Shown here: positions 15,944 to 24,942 of the stretch, piece by piece
Layout of the letters: each line of letters begins with the position of its first letter
Position numbering within the stretch: position 1 is the stretch's first letter
The notes under the pieces: model-generated
The model's input: the letters and a program-made list of their open reading frames with translations, nothing else
Database searches by the model: none
What the model was told of the DNA's origin: nothing
DNA from: Desulfobacteraceae bacterium
Lineage (GTDB): Bacteria; Desulfobacterota; Desulfobacteria; Desulfobacterales; UBA11574
NCBI GenBank assembly: GCA_030604635.1
Contig: JAUVVL010000004.1
Location: forward strand, 1 to 33,845
Length of the DNA stretch: 33,845 nucleotides
Direction of reading: 5' to 3'
Translations under genes and position numbers: made by a program

Positions 15944-16996
15944 TTAGCGAAGTATTTTCCAGTATTTTTTCTGGATTCCAATCACTTTTTTTAGCGCAGA
16001 GAACCGGGGGACGCCGTGTAATTTTAGCTTGTCTGTCTTATCTCTGCGCAGCGTCGGTACATTGCACAGTTCCTGAAGGACACGCAGGCCGCATTCCCTG
16101 ATTCCCTTAAGGCTGTACCCCCCTTCCATGATAAACACGATGCGACCATTGCAGACGTTTTCCGCCGTTTCGAGCAGAAGACGGGTTAAAAGAGCATAGC
16201 CCTCGGGTGAAACCTGCATTGCGCCCAGGCGATCATGCATGTAGAGATCGAAACCGCAGGATACCAGAATTATTTCCGGCTGATATTCCCGTGCGACGGG
16301 ATTCAGTAAAAAATGGATGATCCGGGCAAAATCCATATCGCCGTGTCCTTTTCCCAGGGGAATATTAATGGTAAACCCTTCCCCTTTTTTGCGACCCACT
16401 TCACCCAAACTTCCGGTTCCCGGAAAAGCCGGAAATCCATGCATGGAAACAAATAGTACCGCATCGGTATCATAAAAGGCAGTCTGGGTTCCATTGCCGT
16501 GGTGTGCATCGATGTCGACAATCATGACCCTTTCAACAGAATGGCATTCCTTTAAGTATCTGGCCCCCAGGGCGATGTTATTAAAAAGGCAGAACCCCAT
16601 GGCCCTGTCAGGTTCTGCATGATGGCCGGGCGGCCTTAAGGGAACGAAGCCCCGGTCGGCCCTTCCTTTCCAGATTTCATCGAGAAGGCTGAATACGCTG
16701 CCCACAGCCAGGCGAGCGACATCATAAGACTTTTCAGTTGTCTGTGTATCCAGGTCAAACGCAAAAAGCGGCATTCCTGAAGTTCGTGCCACGCGTTCAA
16801 TATAATCGGGCGTGTGCACCATGGCAAGCTCCTGGGGAGAAGCGAGTCTTGGTGCTACCTCCGTCCACTTGCCCGCAAGAGAAGGCTCCTCCAGCACAGA
16901 AAGGATCGCTTGCAATCGTTTGGGATTTTCCAAATGGAAAATCTGTTCCAGGTGATGTGCAAACCGTTCGTCCTTAATGACAAGCAGTGGCTGCAT
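15944..16996 (-). CDS. Histone deacetylase-family amidohydrolase
   Basis: The 350-aa product is a zinc-dependent deacetylase of the HDAC/AcuC/polyamine deacetylase superfamily. Motifs are RPPGHHA (His125, His126), GFCLFNN, DIDAHHGNGT (zinc ligands Asp163, His165), SCGFD (Asp250) and EGGYSL. Bacterial members deacetylate acetylpolyamines, acetylated proteins or other acetylated small molecules; the substrate is not predictable here. Its start overlaps the upstream frameshifted gene by 23 bases, which suggests a joint transcript with that gene and the kinase-like gene before it. Confidence 0.9.
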   Translation of the reverse strand: MQPLLVIKDERFAHHLEQIFHLENPKRLQAILSVLEEPSLAGKWTEVAPRLASPQELAMVHTPDYIERVARTSGMPLFAFDLDTQTTEKSYDVARLAVGSVFSLLDEIWKGRADRGFVPLRPPGHHAEPDRAMGFCLFNNIALGARYLKECHSVERVMIVDIDAHHGNGTQTAFYDTDAVLFVSMHGFPAFPGTGSLGEVGRKKGEGFTINIPLGKGHGDMDFARIIHFLLNPVAREYQPEIILVSCGFDLYMHDRLGAMQVSPEGYALLTRLLLETAENVCNGRIVFIMEGGYSLKGIRECGLRVLQELCNVPTLRRDKTDKLKLHGVPRFSALKKVIGIQKKYWKILR

Positions 16997-18169
16997 GAGA
17001 CAAATAAGCCTTTTTGCGCAGAATTTTAAACTGTTTTTTTATGATCTTTCTGATTTCCTCAATCACATTTTCCTTAAGATCCCGGCAATGGTTTGCCATA
17101 ACCAGAACGGCTTTCACCAGATGCCCTTCTGGGCTTTTCAGCACATATTCGGAAATCCTACGGGATTGAAAGCCGGTGGAAGCATAAAACCCCCTGGCCC
17201 CGATTTCGGAATCAAGACGAATCTCATTAACTCGGGTAAAATAGGTTTTCCAAAGCAGCCAGACTCCCGCTACCAGAAGGACGCCGGCACCTTTGACAGC
17301 CGCAGGGGCGGCTTCTACCCGATTCCCGGTCTTGCCGCCCAGGGTGGCAATGAATTTGATTTCCAGAACCTTGCCAAACAGATGATCTTTAAAGACCAGA
17401 TAGACCAATCCCACAATTATTTGTTTTACCACGCATACAAACAGGTTCCTTTCCAGACCCCGGGCCAGACAGTTCAGAATGAATCTTACATGAAAAAATT
17501 CAAGGTTGATCTCGGCGATCTGTATCAGGCTGTCGATACAGTAGGGAAAACGGGCGAAAAATGCCGGCGTGTCAACATCAACCGTACCCCGATACAATAC
17601 ATTAGGATCGAATGCCTCTTCGGGTATCTTGCGTGCCGGGTTGTCTTGCTTGATATCTTCCAGAAAACAAACAAGCCCTTTGTAAAACGCAATGTTTGTT
17701 CCGTTTTTTAAGGGCGCAGGGGGTCTTTCCCCGGAAAAGGATATATTCGGTGGGTGATCCGGGTCGACTCCCAGCTTCTGGAGTTTTTTTTCAAGCGTGC
17801 GATGGCATAATCGATCTCATGGGTCACCATAAACTTGAAGCCTGCCGCCCGAATCTCTGCGGCGGAGTTGGGGTAACTAATAAGATCTTGTTTATACCGA
17901 AGTTCTTGTTTTTTAACCAGCGCGCCGTATTTGATCAAAAGGTGCTGTTCTATGGGAACCGTACCCTCGGTGAAGTAGAGGATTTTATTTACCGTAACCT
18001 TTTGGTTTTGAAAAAGGAAATAGAGATTACCTCCATGGAAGGCTTCGTCCGGATGTGAAGGCACGTCTATCTGGCCCCGGCCGAACATTCGCTCCAGTGA
18101 ATACCCTATATCGGAATCCCTGCGGGATATGGCAGCAATGGCCTGCTTTAAAGTCTCTCTTTTAATCAT
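16974..18169 (-). pseudogene. Unrecognised ~398-aa membrane protein gene with -1 frameshift
   Basis: Two protein-like readings join into one gene at an A8 run (T8 on the plus strand at 17784-17791). The first (MIKRETLKQAIAAIS ... EIDYAIARLKK) hits a stop at 17708. The -1 frame continues as LQKLGVDPDHPP, EEAFDPNVLYRGTVDVD and so on to 16974. The joined product would be ~398 aa, with a membrane segment near PAAVKGAGVLLVAGVWLL and a charged C terminus. No family is recognised. The run contains the heptamer A AAA AAC in the right phase for -1 slippage, so programmed frameshifting, a real mutation and a homopolymer read error are all possible. It lies between a kinase-like gene and the HDAC-family gene. 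Confidence 0.65.
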
Positions 18170-18197
18170 GGATACAATCGCTTCGCGATTTGACAGG

Positions 18198-19871
18198 TTA
18201 AATATGCTCGAAATCGGAAGATTCAATCCGCAAAGGAAGCTCGACGATGAAAGATGCTCCCTTTCCCGATTCGCTCCTGGCAGAGATCGTGCCTCCCAGT
18301 TTTTCAAGAATATCAAGACAGATCGGAAGCCCCAAACCCGTTCCCTCCTGCTTGCTGGTAAAAAGAGGTTCGAAAATCTTTTCCATGTTTTCTTCAGGGA
18401 TACCCGGACCATCATCGGTTATTGTTACGGTAACGCCGTTCGGGCGGGCGCGGGTTGCAAATATGATTTCACCGTCCTTTCCAATCGCGGTGACGGCATT
18501 TAAAACGATATTCTGAAAAACCTGGTGCAGTTTGGAAGGGTCGCTACGGACAGAGGGCAGATGATCCTGGTAATCCCGTTTTACCTTAATCCTTTTAAAA
18601 TCGAGTTCTTTGGTCAGTATTTCGATTAAATCATTCAACACATTATTTACATTTATTTCCATGATCATCGGTTCGCCGTGTCTGATAAATCCGAGGAATT
18701 TATCAATCGATTTGCGGCCGCGCGATGCCTGAGACTTGATTTGTTCCAGGCTTTTTGCGATTTCGCTTAAATTTCCTTTCAGGGTCAAATCCTCCATCCA
18801 CATGCGGGCCACATCGATATTGGCCAGGGTATCCTTGATATCGCGAAAGAAACCGTAAGAGAGCTCCATTGATGATGCCAAATAGCTGGTACAGCGAAGC
18901 TGCCTATCTAAAAACCGGATACTTTGCCGCTTGGCCTCCAGGCGTTCAACCAGATGATTGGTGCAGAGAAGCACGGTAAAAACAATCAAGATAGCCATCA
19001 AAATGAAGACAAAAACGCCGACGGCTCGCATGCGGTGCAGCGACTTTAAGGCCTCACTGCGGTCGATCTGGACGACACATAGCCAGAAAACGTTTTCGAG
19101 CCATATCGAGGCACGGATGCGTCCTTTGGATTCATTCAGCATAACCCCTTTAAAGCGTTTAAGATCTTTAAACTCGGATTGCCCCATCAACCGGCCCGCA
19201 TACCGGGGGCTGGTTTGAAATTTTCCGTTCCCGCTAACCAGAAACACGTCCATGTCCTTTGTATTGATCACTTCCGAGACCAGGTTGTCAAAAAAAACGG
19301 TGTCAACGGTGGCGCGTATGATCCAGACGCCTTCGCTGCCGGTCTGTTTAACGGCGATAATAAAGTGAGGCGCATTTCGGAAACCCATGAACACATCGCT
19401 GACGTATACGTCACTCGCCATAACGGCCTGGAACCATGCCACATTCTGGTAGTTTTTTGAAAGCAAATCATAAGGTCCCGTATAGGCAAGATGCCGGCCA
19501 TCATCATCAATGATACCCAGATCCTTAAAGCACGGCAGTTGCCTTTGCATGGACTGAAAAAGGGCTTCAAGGGTTCCCGGCCGGATCAGAGACGACAGGT
19601 CCCTGTTTTCCGATAGCTGTTTAAGATCCATGACACGTTCCGCCAGAAACTGATCTATGTCCTTCTTGTGGTAGAGCACTTCCGTGCGCAGGAGTTCCAT
19701 GGTTTTTTGCTTTAGAGCGGACGTCGCATAGTAGTACATTCCCCCGCCGATTAAAAGCAGCGGGATCAAAGCGGCGGCCAGAAGCGCCACCACAATGCTG
19801 TTCCACAAACGGCGGAAATAGGGGAAATCTTTTTTTCGAAAACGACGCGGCGTATGGTAGATTTCCGGCAT
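18198..19871 (-). CDS. Cache-sensor histidine kinase homologue lacking the His (HK2)
   Basis: The 557-aa product has membrane helices at ~24-48 and ~283-303 around a Cache sensor (HLAYTGPYDL, MGFRNAPHFIIAV, IIRATVDTVFF). The region where paralogues read [12 protein letters not shown] reads LSYGFFRDIKDT, so Arg343 replaces the phospho-acceptor His. The ATPase domain still has an N box (N458), DDGPG (486-490) and EGTGLGL (509-515). It therefore probably binds ATP but cannot autophosphorylate in the normal way; it may act as a pseudokinase, a trans-kinase for another dimer or an allosteric partner. It follows the receiver-CBS gene and precedes the frameshifted gene, all on the minus strand. Confidence 0.88.
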   Translation of the reverse strand: MPEIYHTPRRFRKKDFPYFRRLWNSIVVALLAAALIPLLLIGGGMYYYATSALKQKTMELLRTEVLYHKKDIDQFLAERVMDLKQLSENRDLSSLIRPGTLEALFQSMQRQLPCFKDLGIIDDDGRHLAYTGPYDLLSKNYQNVAWFQAVMASDVYVSDVFMGFRNAPHFIIAVKQTGSEGVWIIRATVDTVFFDNLVSEVINTKDMDVFLVSGNGKFQTSPRYAGRLMGQSEFKDLKRFKGVMLNESKGRIRASIWLENVFWLCVVQIDRSEALKSLHRMRAVGVFVFILMAILIVFTVLLCTNHLVERLEAKRQSIRFLDRQLRCTSYLASSMELSYGFFRDIKDTLANIDVARMWMEDLTLKGNLSEIAKSLEQIKSQASRGRKSIDKFLGFIRHGEPMIMEINVNNVLNDLIEILTKELDFKRIKVKRDYQDHLPSVRSDPSKLHQVFQNIVLNAVTAIGKDGEIIFATRARPNGVTVTITDDGPGIPEENMEKIFEPLFTSKQEGTGLGLPICLDILEKLGGTISARSESGKGASFIVELPLRIESSDFEHI

Positions 19872-19909
19872 GGCCTGTAAACCTTTCCAGCTTCCTATTT
19901 TACTTTATG

Positions 19910-20020
19910 TTCCACATACTGGAAAATATCCTGGAGCCTGATAAACCGGTCAAGAAAAAGAGTAATGGTCTTTGATCTTCATTTCCACATACTGGAAAAT
20001 ATCCTGGAGCCTGATAAACC
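19910..20020. repeat. 38-bp direct repeat at the 3' end of the receiver-CBS gene
   Basis: The sequence starting TTCCACATACTGGAAAATAT occurs at 19910-19947 and again at 19983-20020, 73 bases apart. The second copy encodes the last part of the CBS domain. The first lies over and beyond the stop at 19950. This looks like a slippage or recombination duplication that altered the gene's C terminus. Confidence 0.85.
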
Positions 20021-20816
20021 CTTTCACGGTCTCGCCCTCTACAACCGGCATGCACCGGACGTTGTTTTGGATCATCCGCCGGGCGACCTGGATGAGGTTC
20101 TCCTCGGGGTTGGTGGTTATGGGGTGGTCTGGCTGCATGACTTCGCTTAAGGTTTTGGGGGGGAGCCATTGGGGATTTTGGATCAGGTCGGACCAGACAA
20201 TGGAACGTTCGGGATGTTTTTTTTGGGCGGCATCCAGCAGATCTCGCCGGGTGACAATACCCTGAAATCGGTCGCCTGCATCCAGAACATACAGTTTTTC
20301 CTTGACCGGCATTCCCGCGTCCCTGATAAACACTTTCAGAGCTTTGACAAGCGGGTCCTGTGTTTCCAGCCGAATGAACAACGGCAAAGTGATTTCTTTA
20401 ACCAGGTTCCGGGGCCAGAGTACCGGGCGGCGTTTGATGTGCTCGACTTCGCAGGCTTCCATTATTTTTTCGGTCAGATCCTCGATATCGCAGGGCTTCA
20501 TTAAATAATCAAGGGCGCCCTCGCGAATGGCCTCCATTCCGGATTCGAGAGTGGCATAGGCGGTCAGCATGATGACCTGGGTGTGCGGAACCAGTTTTTT
20601 GATCTCAGCAAGGGTGGTTAGGCCGTTCATCCCCGGCATTTTGACATCGAGAACCACCACGTCAAAACGCTCTTTTTCCTTAACGGCATCCAGAGCCTGG
20701 AAACCGTCCAGGGCCGTGGACACCTGAAATCCTCTAAACCTTAACAGTCTGGCCATATTCAATATAAACTGTTCTTCGTCATCTACAAGCAGGACCCTTA
20801 TATTATTATTGCTCAT
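19950..20816 (-). CDS. Response regulator with C-terminal CBS pair
   Basis: The 288-aa product has a receiver domain (residues ~6-122; VLLVDDEE, Asp57 in VVVLDVKMPGMNG, VIMLTAYAT, YLMKPCD). It is followed by two CBS motifs (about 150-215 and 225-280; FQGIVTRRDLLDAA and VKGFIRLQDIFQYVE). CBS pairs bind adenine nucleotides, so the output may depend on energy state or another nucleotide. There is no DNA-binding domain. It precedes HK2 on the same strand and is the likely partner of one of the Cache kinases. Its last residues (MKIKDHYSFS) arise beside a 38-bp duplication and may not be ancestral. Confidence 0.85.
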   Translation of the reverse strand: MSNNNIRVLLVDDEEQFILNMARLLRFRGFQVSTALDGFQALDAVKEKERFDVVVLDVKMPGMNGLTTLAEIKKLVPHTQVIMLTAYATLESGMEAIREGALDYLMKPCDIEDLTEKIMEACEVEHIKRRPVLWPRNLVKEITLPLFIRLETQDPLVKALKVFIRDAGMPVKEKLYVLDAGDRFQGIVTRRDLLDAAQKKHPERSIVWSDLIQNPQWLPPKTLSEVMQPDHPITTNPEENLIQVARRMIQNNVRCMPVVEGETVKGFIRLQDIFQYVEMKIKDHYSFS

Positions 20817-20907
20817 GATATGTTACCCCCTTTGGATCGTGGCTGAATGCAACTCAAAACCATATTTCTAATTGCTGTTTTTTGGATAGGAGGCGTTTCG
20901 TTGCATT

Positions 20908-21476
20908 TTAAAAAAGATTAGCATGAAGGCGATGTAAATTCAACCGAACGTTCGACTTTTTTTCTTTTAAAAACAGAATGCAAATCAGGCTTAAAACTTC
21001 CGCCATTGCGACCATCGCAAAGGCCCAGTCAAGTCCCATATTCTGGCCTACAAAGCCAATCAAAAGGGGCCATCCCTTTTCTGACCAAAAAGTAACGGAC
21101 GAGGAGCGTCACGGACATTACCGAAAACAAGGCAGCGCCGGCCCCCTGCATTAGGCGGACAAGAATCAGCCATTGGGAGCCAAGAATAAAAGTAGCTCCC
21201 GGACGCCAGCGCAAACACCACCAGCCCCAGGCGCAGGACACGCCATTCACCCCATCGCCCTGACAGCAGCCCGCCCAGTGGTTTGACCAGAATCTCGACA
21301 ATATCATAAAGCGCGATCAATAGCCCGATGATAATAAGACCCGTCCCGGTTTCACGGGAGTAGGCAGGCAGATTGGCAGCGACAATATAGGCGCCGAAAG
21401 AAGTCACGAACCCGGTTAAGCCCAGGACCGTCAGCAGGAAAAGCTCTTTGCGCTTAATCAATGCATTGGGCGGCAA
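20908..21476 (-). pseudogene. Decayed major facilitator superfamily transporter
   Basis: MFS-like sequence is spread over three frames. Residues 1-~95 from 21476 read LTGFVTSFGAYIVAANLPAY and the KPLGGLLSGRWGEWRVL loop typical of the N-terminal half. A second frame gives QWLILVRLMQGAGAALFSVM. A third gives LLIGFVGQNMGLDWAFAMV and ends LHANLF at 20908. A functional MFS carrier is ~400 aa in one frame; here there are at least two frameshifts and most of the central helices are missing. Non-functional remnant. Confidence 0.8.
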
Positions 21477-21489
21477 TTCGTTTAATACC

Positions 21490-22023
21490 TCATAAGGAGC
21501 AGAAAAAAACTACGGCGCAGAGTACCAGAGAAATCACCCATACCGAATGAGTTAAAGTGCCCTTGGCAACCGGGTGAAAGTGTGCATCCAGGCGTTTATG
21601 GCCATGTTCGCAAACATATGCCGGGGCCTGTCTGCCGGTTTTTTTATGCACTGTCTTTTTCCGCGTCACCCGGGCACCGCAGACTGCGCCTTCAGCACCA
21701 ATCTTCCGCTTGCAGGTCAGCCGCAGCCCAACAAGGTGGCAGGCGAGGTTATACATCCAGTTCCAGGTTATGCTGATTAAGGTTAGACATCCAAAAAATA
21801 CCAGCAAATGAGTTTTGGAAATACCGATGCCGGCAAGGTTTTCACCCAATTTTGCAGGTTGCAGAGGACCTTCCACGTTGCCGAACAACCCCAGATAATA
21901 CAGGGCAAAGCTGGCTCCCATGACGATCATGGTCCAGGCAAAGTTTTTTAGCCGTTGCTGGAAATACGTTCTGGTATTCCAGCCGGCGTGGGAGACATGG
22001 TGCCTGTCTCCTTGTTTTTTCAT
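21490..22023 (-). CDS. Conserved-looking membrane protein with Cys/His loop
   Basis: The 177-aa product has membrane segments near residues 29-47 (TMIVMGASFALYYLGLF), 72-92 (LLVFFGCLTLISITWNW) and 158-176 (SVWVISLVLCAVVFFCSL). The polar region between the last two carries Cys, Lys and His (CKRKIGAEGAVCGARVTRKK; YVCEHGHKRLDAHFHPV), which could bind a metal. I do not recognise the family. It lies between the MFS remnant and the TauE/SafE permease, separated from the latter by a repeat-rich gap. Confidence 0.65.
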   Translation of the reverse strand: MKKQGDRHHVSHAGWNTRTYFQQRLKNFAWTMIVMGASFALYYLGLFGNVEGPLQPAKLGENLAGIGISKTHLLVFFGCLTLISITWNWMYNLACHLVGLRLTCKRKIGAEGAVCGARVTRKKTVHKKTGRQAPAYVCEHGHKRLDAHFHPVAKGTLTHSVWVISLVLCAVVFFCSL

Positions 22024-22090
22024 AGCATAACTCCCATCCGCTTTTTGAACTGCAATAGCGAGCGCATTCCACGCAGCTTGTTGAAGCGAA

Positions 22091-22145
22091 GCGAAAATCC
22101 CGCTTATCGGGGTTCGTAGCGCAGCGAAGATCCCGCTTATCGGGG
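22091..22145. repeat. Direct repeat within a palindrome-rich gap
   Basis: The 22-base unit GCGAARATCCCGCTTATCGGGG occurs at 22091-22112 and 22124-22145. The 311-base gap 22024-22334 also contains hairpins CCCGCC/GGCGGG (22167-22186) and CCCGCAG/CTGCGGG (22208-22227). No gene is visible in it. Confidence 0.75.
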
Positions 22146-22278
22146 CTGCGGGGTTAGGAATTTTAGCCCGCCAAGCTATCGGCGGGTAAACCTTTCGCCA
22201 AATTGATCCCGCAGCCTATGCTGCGGGAGTTATATAAAATCATAGCACGATTTTATTAAAGCCGGCGAATCCGAAAAG

Positions 22279-22304
22279 GGGACCCCGCAGCAGTACGGGG
22301 TCCC
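22279..22304 (-). terminator. Strong hairpin downstream of the TauE/SafE gene
   Basis: A perfect 9-bp stem, GGGACCCCG with CGGGGTCCC, encloses an 8-base loop, followed on the minus strand by CCTTTTC. It lies 30 bases beyond the stop at 22335 and is the likely terminator. Confidence 0.65.
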
Positions 22305-22334
22305 GACCAGAGTTTTCGGAAAATTGAAGCCGGA

Positions 22335-23378
22335 TTAACCGGCCAGTTTTGCAATTACGTCAGGGATTATTTTATAAAAGCAGATGGCCGCTACAACACA
22401 GCAATAGGCCGGAACTACAATCTTCCACAACTTTTCGGGAAAGACCCGGGTCATGTAAGGTGCGGCCACCGCTGAAAATATCGTGGGAAGCATCAACGAC
22501 GGCAGCATAATGTAATCTATCACCACCCCCCCGGATAACAACGCGAGCCAGACCAGGATGGCGAAACTGCTCACCGTGCCCTCACATATGGCGGTAACCG
22601 CGAGCATGCTCTTGACCGGAACACCGGAGATCAGACCGCCGATGGTCACCACAGGCCCGTATCCGCCCCCGCCGACACCCTTATTGAAACCTGCCAGGGC
22701 CGCGAAACCTAACATCCGGTTCGGTCGATAAGGACGATCTTTCCTGGCCTGCCATACGGATATAACCCCCATCATCAGCAGCAGTATGGCCACATAAAGC
22801 TTGATCCATATTTTGGCCATTTTTAAATAAGCGTACACGGCGGTGATGGAAAAGGCCACGGCCAGACACCCGGCCACGGAAATGATCAACCACAATCTGA
22901 TCGTTTCCGACATGGGTTTAAATTTCCATTCCACGTTTTCAAACTCTCTGTGCAAAAATGCGCCCACGATTCCGGCCATACCCTGCTGGACCATCACAGC
23001 CGGGACGATCTGTTTGGGATCAAAGCCCATAACCAGCAGCAGCGGGGTAAGGGCGGTTCCGAATCCCATACCGGTGGAAGCGTCCATAAACTCAAAAAAC
23101 ATGGCCAGTGCCACGACACTCCAGAAGATGCCCCATTGATCCGTACCGACCCACCCTCTTTCTACGACAACCGGAGAAGCGATCCTTTGCGTGGCCTCAA
23201 ACGGATTGCCGGCCAGCCAGCACCCGACCAGAAAAACGATTAAAAATACAAAAACACCTCCCAGGGCCGCTCTTATCTGTCGCCACTCGGGAACGAGCCT
23301 TTTAAGCATGGTCTCTTTTTCGGCTTCAACCTCGCGGGCCACTTCCCATCCCATTCTTTTGTCTTTTGTTTCACTCAT
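22335..23378 (-). CDS. TauE/SafE-family permease
   Basis: The 347-aa product is an integral membrane protein of the TauE/SafE (sulfite/organosulfonate exporter) family. A cytoplasmic N-terminal ~35 residues is followed by about eight helices. The family repeats are visible as STGMGFGTALTPLLLVMGFDP near residues 101-121 and FNKGVGGGGYGPVVTIGGLISGV near 229-251. Members export or import sulfite, sulfoacetate or related anions; the substrate cannot be assigned. In a sulfur-metabolising organism a sulfur oxyanion is plausible. It has its own downstream hairpin and lies 78 bases after the exchanger gene. Confidence 0.88.
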   Translation of the reverse strand: MSETKDKRMGWEVAREVEAEKETMLKRLVPEWRQIRAALGGVFVFLIVFLVGCWLAGNPFEATQRIASPVVVERGWVGTDQWGIFWSVVALAMFFEFMDASTGMGFGTALTPLLLVMGFDPKQIVPAVMVQQGMAGIVGAFLHREFENVEWKFKPMSETIRLWLIISVAGCLAVAFSITAVYAYLKMAKIWIKLYVAILLLMMGVISVWQARKDRPYRPNRMLGFAALAGFNKGVGGGGYGPVVTIGGLISGVPVKSMLAVTAICEGTVSSFAILVWLALLSGGVVIDYIMLPSLMLPTIFSAVAAPYMTRVFPEKLWKIVVPAYCCVVAAICFYKIIPDVIAKLAG

Positions 23379-23456
23379 AATTTAAACCTTCCTTTTTGCC
23401 AGTGTTAATATTAATTTAAACTTCTGATTTCCATATAATACTCTTATTATATATTC

Positions 23457-24515
23457 CTACCCATGAGCCGTGCCGATGTTCATGGCAAATTGAAGCACCA
23501 CATAACAAAGGTACACGCCCAGAAGATAAACTCCCTGCCAGCGCTTGAAAAAGCCATCCTTGTTCATGGAAATAAAAACCCTGAAGGACCAGAGGATGAT
23601 GAGCATGGCCGGGAAGTGGAAATGGAAAAAGTTGGGAGAAATCGCAAGGTCTCTGGCAGTGGACGCAGCGCCGATGACAAACAGACAGTTCAAGACATCT
23701 GCTCCCACAACATTACCTACCGCGATTTCCGGATGTCCTTTCCTGACAGAGGTTATGGCTGCCATCAGTTCGGGCAGGGATGTCCCGAACGCCACCATGG
23801 TAGCTGCAATGACATCCTCGGGCACACCAACTCGGAAGGCAATTTCCGACGCGCTGGGAACCAGCACCCGCGCGGCCAGCACTACCAAAAACAGACCTCC
23901 AAGAAGCATAAACCAGCATTTGCCCAGGCCCGTCAATTCGCCATCATCTTCGTCTCCTTCATCCAGGGCCAGATCCCCGCCCTGCCTGGCCCAGACATAG
24001 GTCATGTACATATAGATGCCCAGTAAAACCAGAAGGAAAATACCCACCGGTCGCGTCAGCATCGGCTCGCTCTTGGCGAGGAGCATAGCGCCAAGCGAAA
24101 TAAATACAAGCAGCGTTGCCGATCCCACCTGGCACCAGCCGGTCCGATTAAGAATGTATCTGTTTACCGGAACGACGGCCAGTATGCATGTCATCCCGAA
24201 GATCAGGCCGGTGTCGGCAATGATGGAGCCCACGCCATTTCCCAGAGCCAAACCCGGGTTGCCCATAAATGCTGCCATAACCGAAACAAATGCTTCCGGC
24301 ATAGTTGTCCCCAGTGAAATAATCGTGGCGCCGATGACGATTTTGGGCAAACCGGTTCGCCGGGCCAGATCGACAACGCCGTCAATCATCCAGTCAGCCC
24401 CCTTGGATAAAACAATGATGCTGACCACGGCGATAAGTAACAAAGCGTAGGTGGAAAATCCGGCGATTAAATTGTTTAAGAGCGTTTCATCTCCAATCCA
24501 GCGTAAAACAACCAT
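23457..24515 (-). CDS. Na+/Ca2+ exchanger-family cation antiporter
   Basis: The 352-aa product has the two inverted alpha repeats of the CaCA superfamily: GATIISLGTTMPEAFVSVMA with GNGVGS near residues 62-97, and AATMVAFGTSLPELMAAITS with GNVVGAD near 236-275. About ten helices are predicted, and an acidic cytoplasmic loop (LDEGDEDDGE) lies between the halves. It would exchange Ca2+ or another cation for Na+ or H+. It may be co-transcribed with the TauE/SafE gene downstream. Confidence 0.9.
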   Translation of the reverse strand: MVVLRWIGDETLLNNLIAGFSTYALLLIAVVSIIVLSKGADWMIDGVVDLARRTGLPKIVIGATIISLGTTMPEAFVSVMAAFMGNPGLALGNGVGSIIADTGLIFGMTCILAVVPVNRYILNRTGWCQVGSATLLVFISLGAMLLAKSEPMLTRPVGIFLLVLLGIYMYMTYVWARQGGDLALDEGDEDDGELTGLGKCWFMLLGGLFLVVLAARVLVPSASEIAFRVGVPEDVIAATMVAFGTSLPELMAAITSVRKGHPEIAVGNVVGADVLNCLFVIGAASTARDLAISPNFFHFHFPAMLIILWSFRVFISMNKDGFFKRWQGVYLLGVYLCYVVLQFAMNIGTAHG

Positions 24516-24674
24516 AACCTCTACTCCCTGTTTAAATTTATATTTAAAAGCATTATACTTCTGATAAACAAAAGGCGTGCCAAAAAATACCTGTGAAAAG
24601 TAAAAACATAACTTATTAATATATTAATGATTGTGGCGCTGGAATTAGATTGACTTGTCATAAAAATGTCAGAT

Positions 24675-24710
24675 CCGGACCCTTTACCGGACCCTTTACC
24701 GGACCCTTTA
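24675..24710. repeat. Three tandem copies of a 12-bp unit
   Basis: The unit CCGGACCCTTTA is repeated exactly three times without mismatch. It lies ~160 bases upstream of the exchanger start and has no evident coding role. Confidence 0.95.
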
Positions 24711-24798
24711 GTGGACAATTCAAGGATGAAATTGTCACCTGTTTGTTTACACTGTCGTAGTATTAATTCAGACTTCTGAATAAATGGGTACCCAGAAG

Positions 24799-24887
24799 TA
24801 TTCGGGCGATCCGGTTTTAAAGCGGGTCACTGTTCGAGGGTGTTAGCGAGCGAGTTTAACGCGGTTTAAAACCGGATCACCTGAATG
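24799..24887. repeat. Inverted-repeat element
   Basis: The left arm, around GATCCGGTTTTAAAGCG, mirrors the right arm, CGCGGTTTAAAACCGGATC. The match extends outward as ATTCGGGC/ACCTGAAT with mismatches. The ~90-bp element has no ORF and resembles a small MITE or REP-type repeat. It ends ~55 bases before the sigma-54 promoter. Confidence 0.65.
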
Positions 24888-24942
24888 CGATAATGTTTTT
24901 ACAGGCCCAAATGTTACAATCTTTCTAAGAAAAGTTTTAATA

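Noticed and set aside
15759-15947. 62-aa plus-strand frame between HK1 and the HDAC-family gene
   Set aside because: No ribosome site, no recognisable motif, and it ends overlapping a well-supported gene on the other strand.
16977-17711. 244-aa plus-strand reading frame
   Set aside because: It is the complement of the frameshifted minus-strand gene, whose joined frames read far more like protein and fit the operon direction.
20850-20880. Possible sigma-54 promoter upstream of the receiver-CBS gene
   Set aside because: GG and GC are only 9 bases apart and the -24 block lacks the CAC extension.
24521-24718. 65-aa frame upstream of the exchanger gene
   Set aside because: Its first part is just the translated 12-bp tandem repeat, it starts at a TTG without a ribosome site, and no family is recognised.
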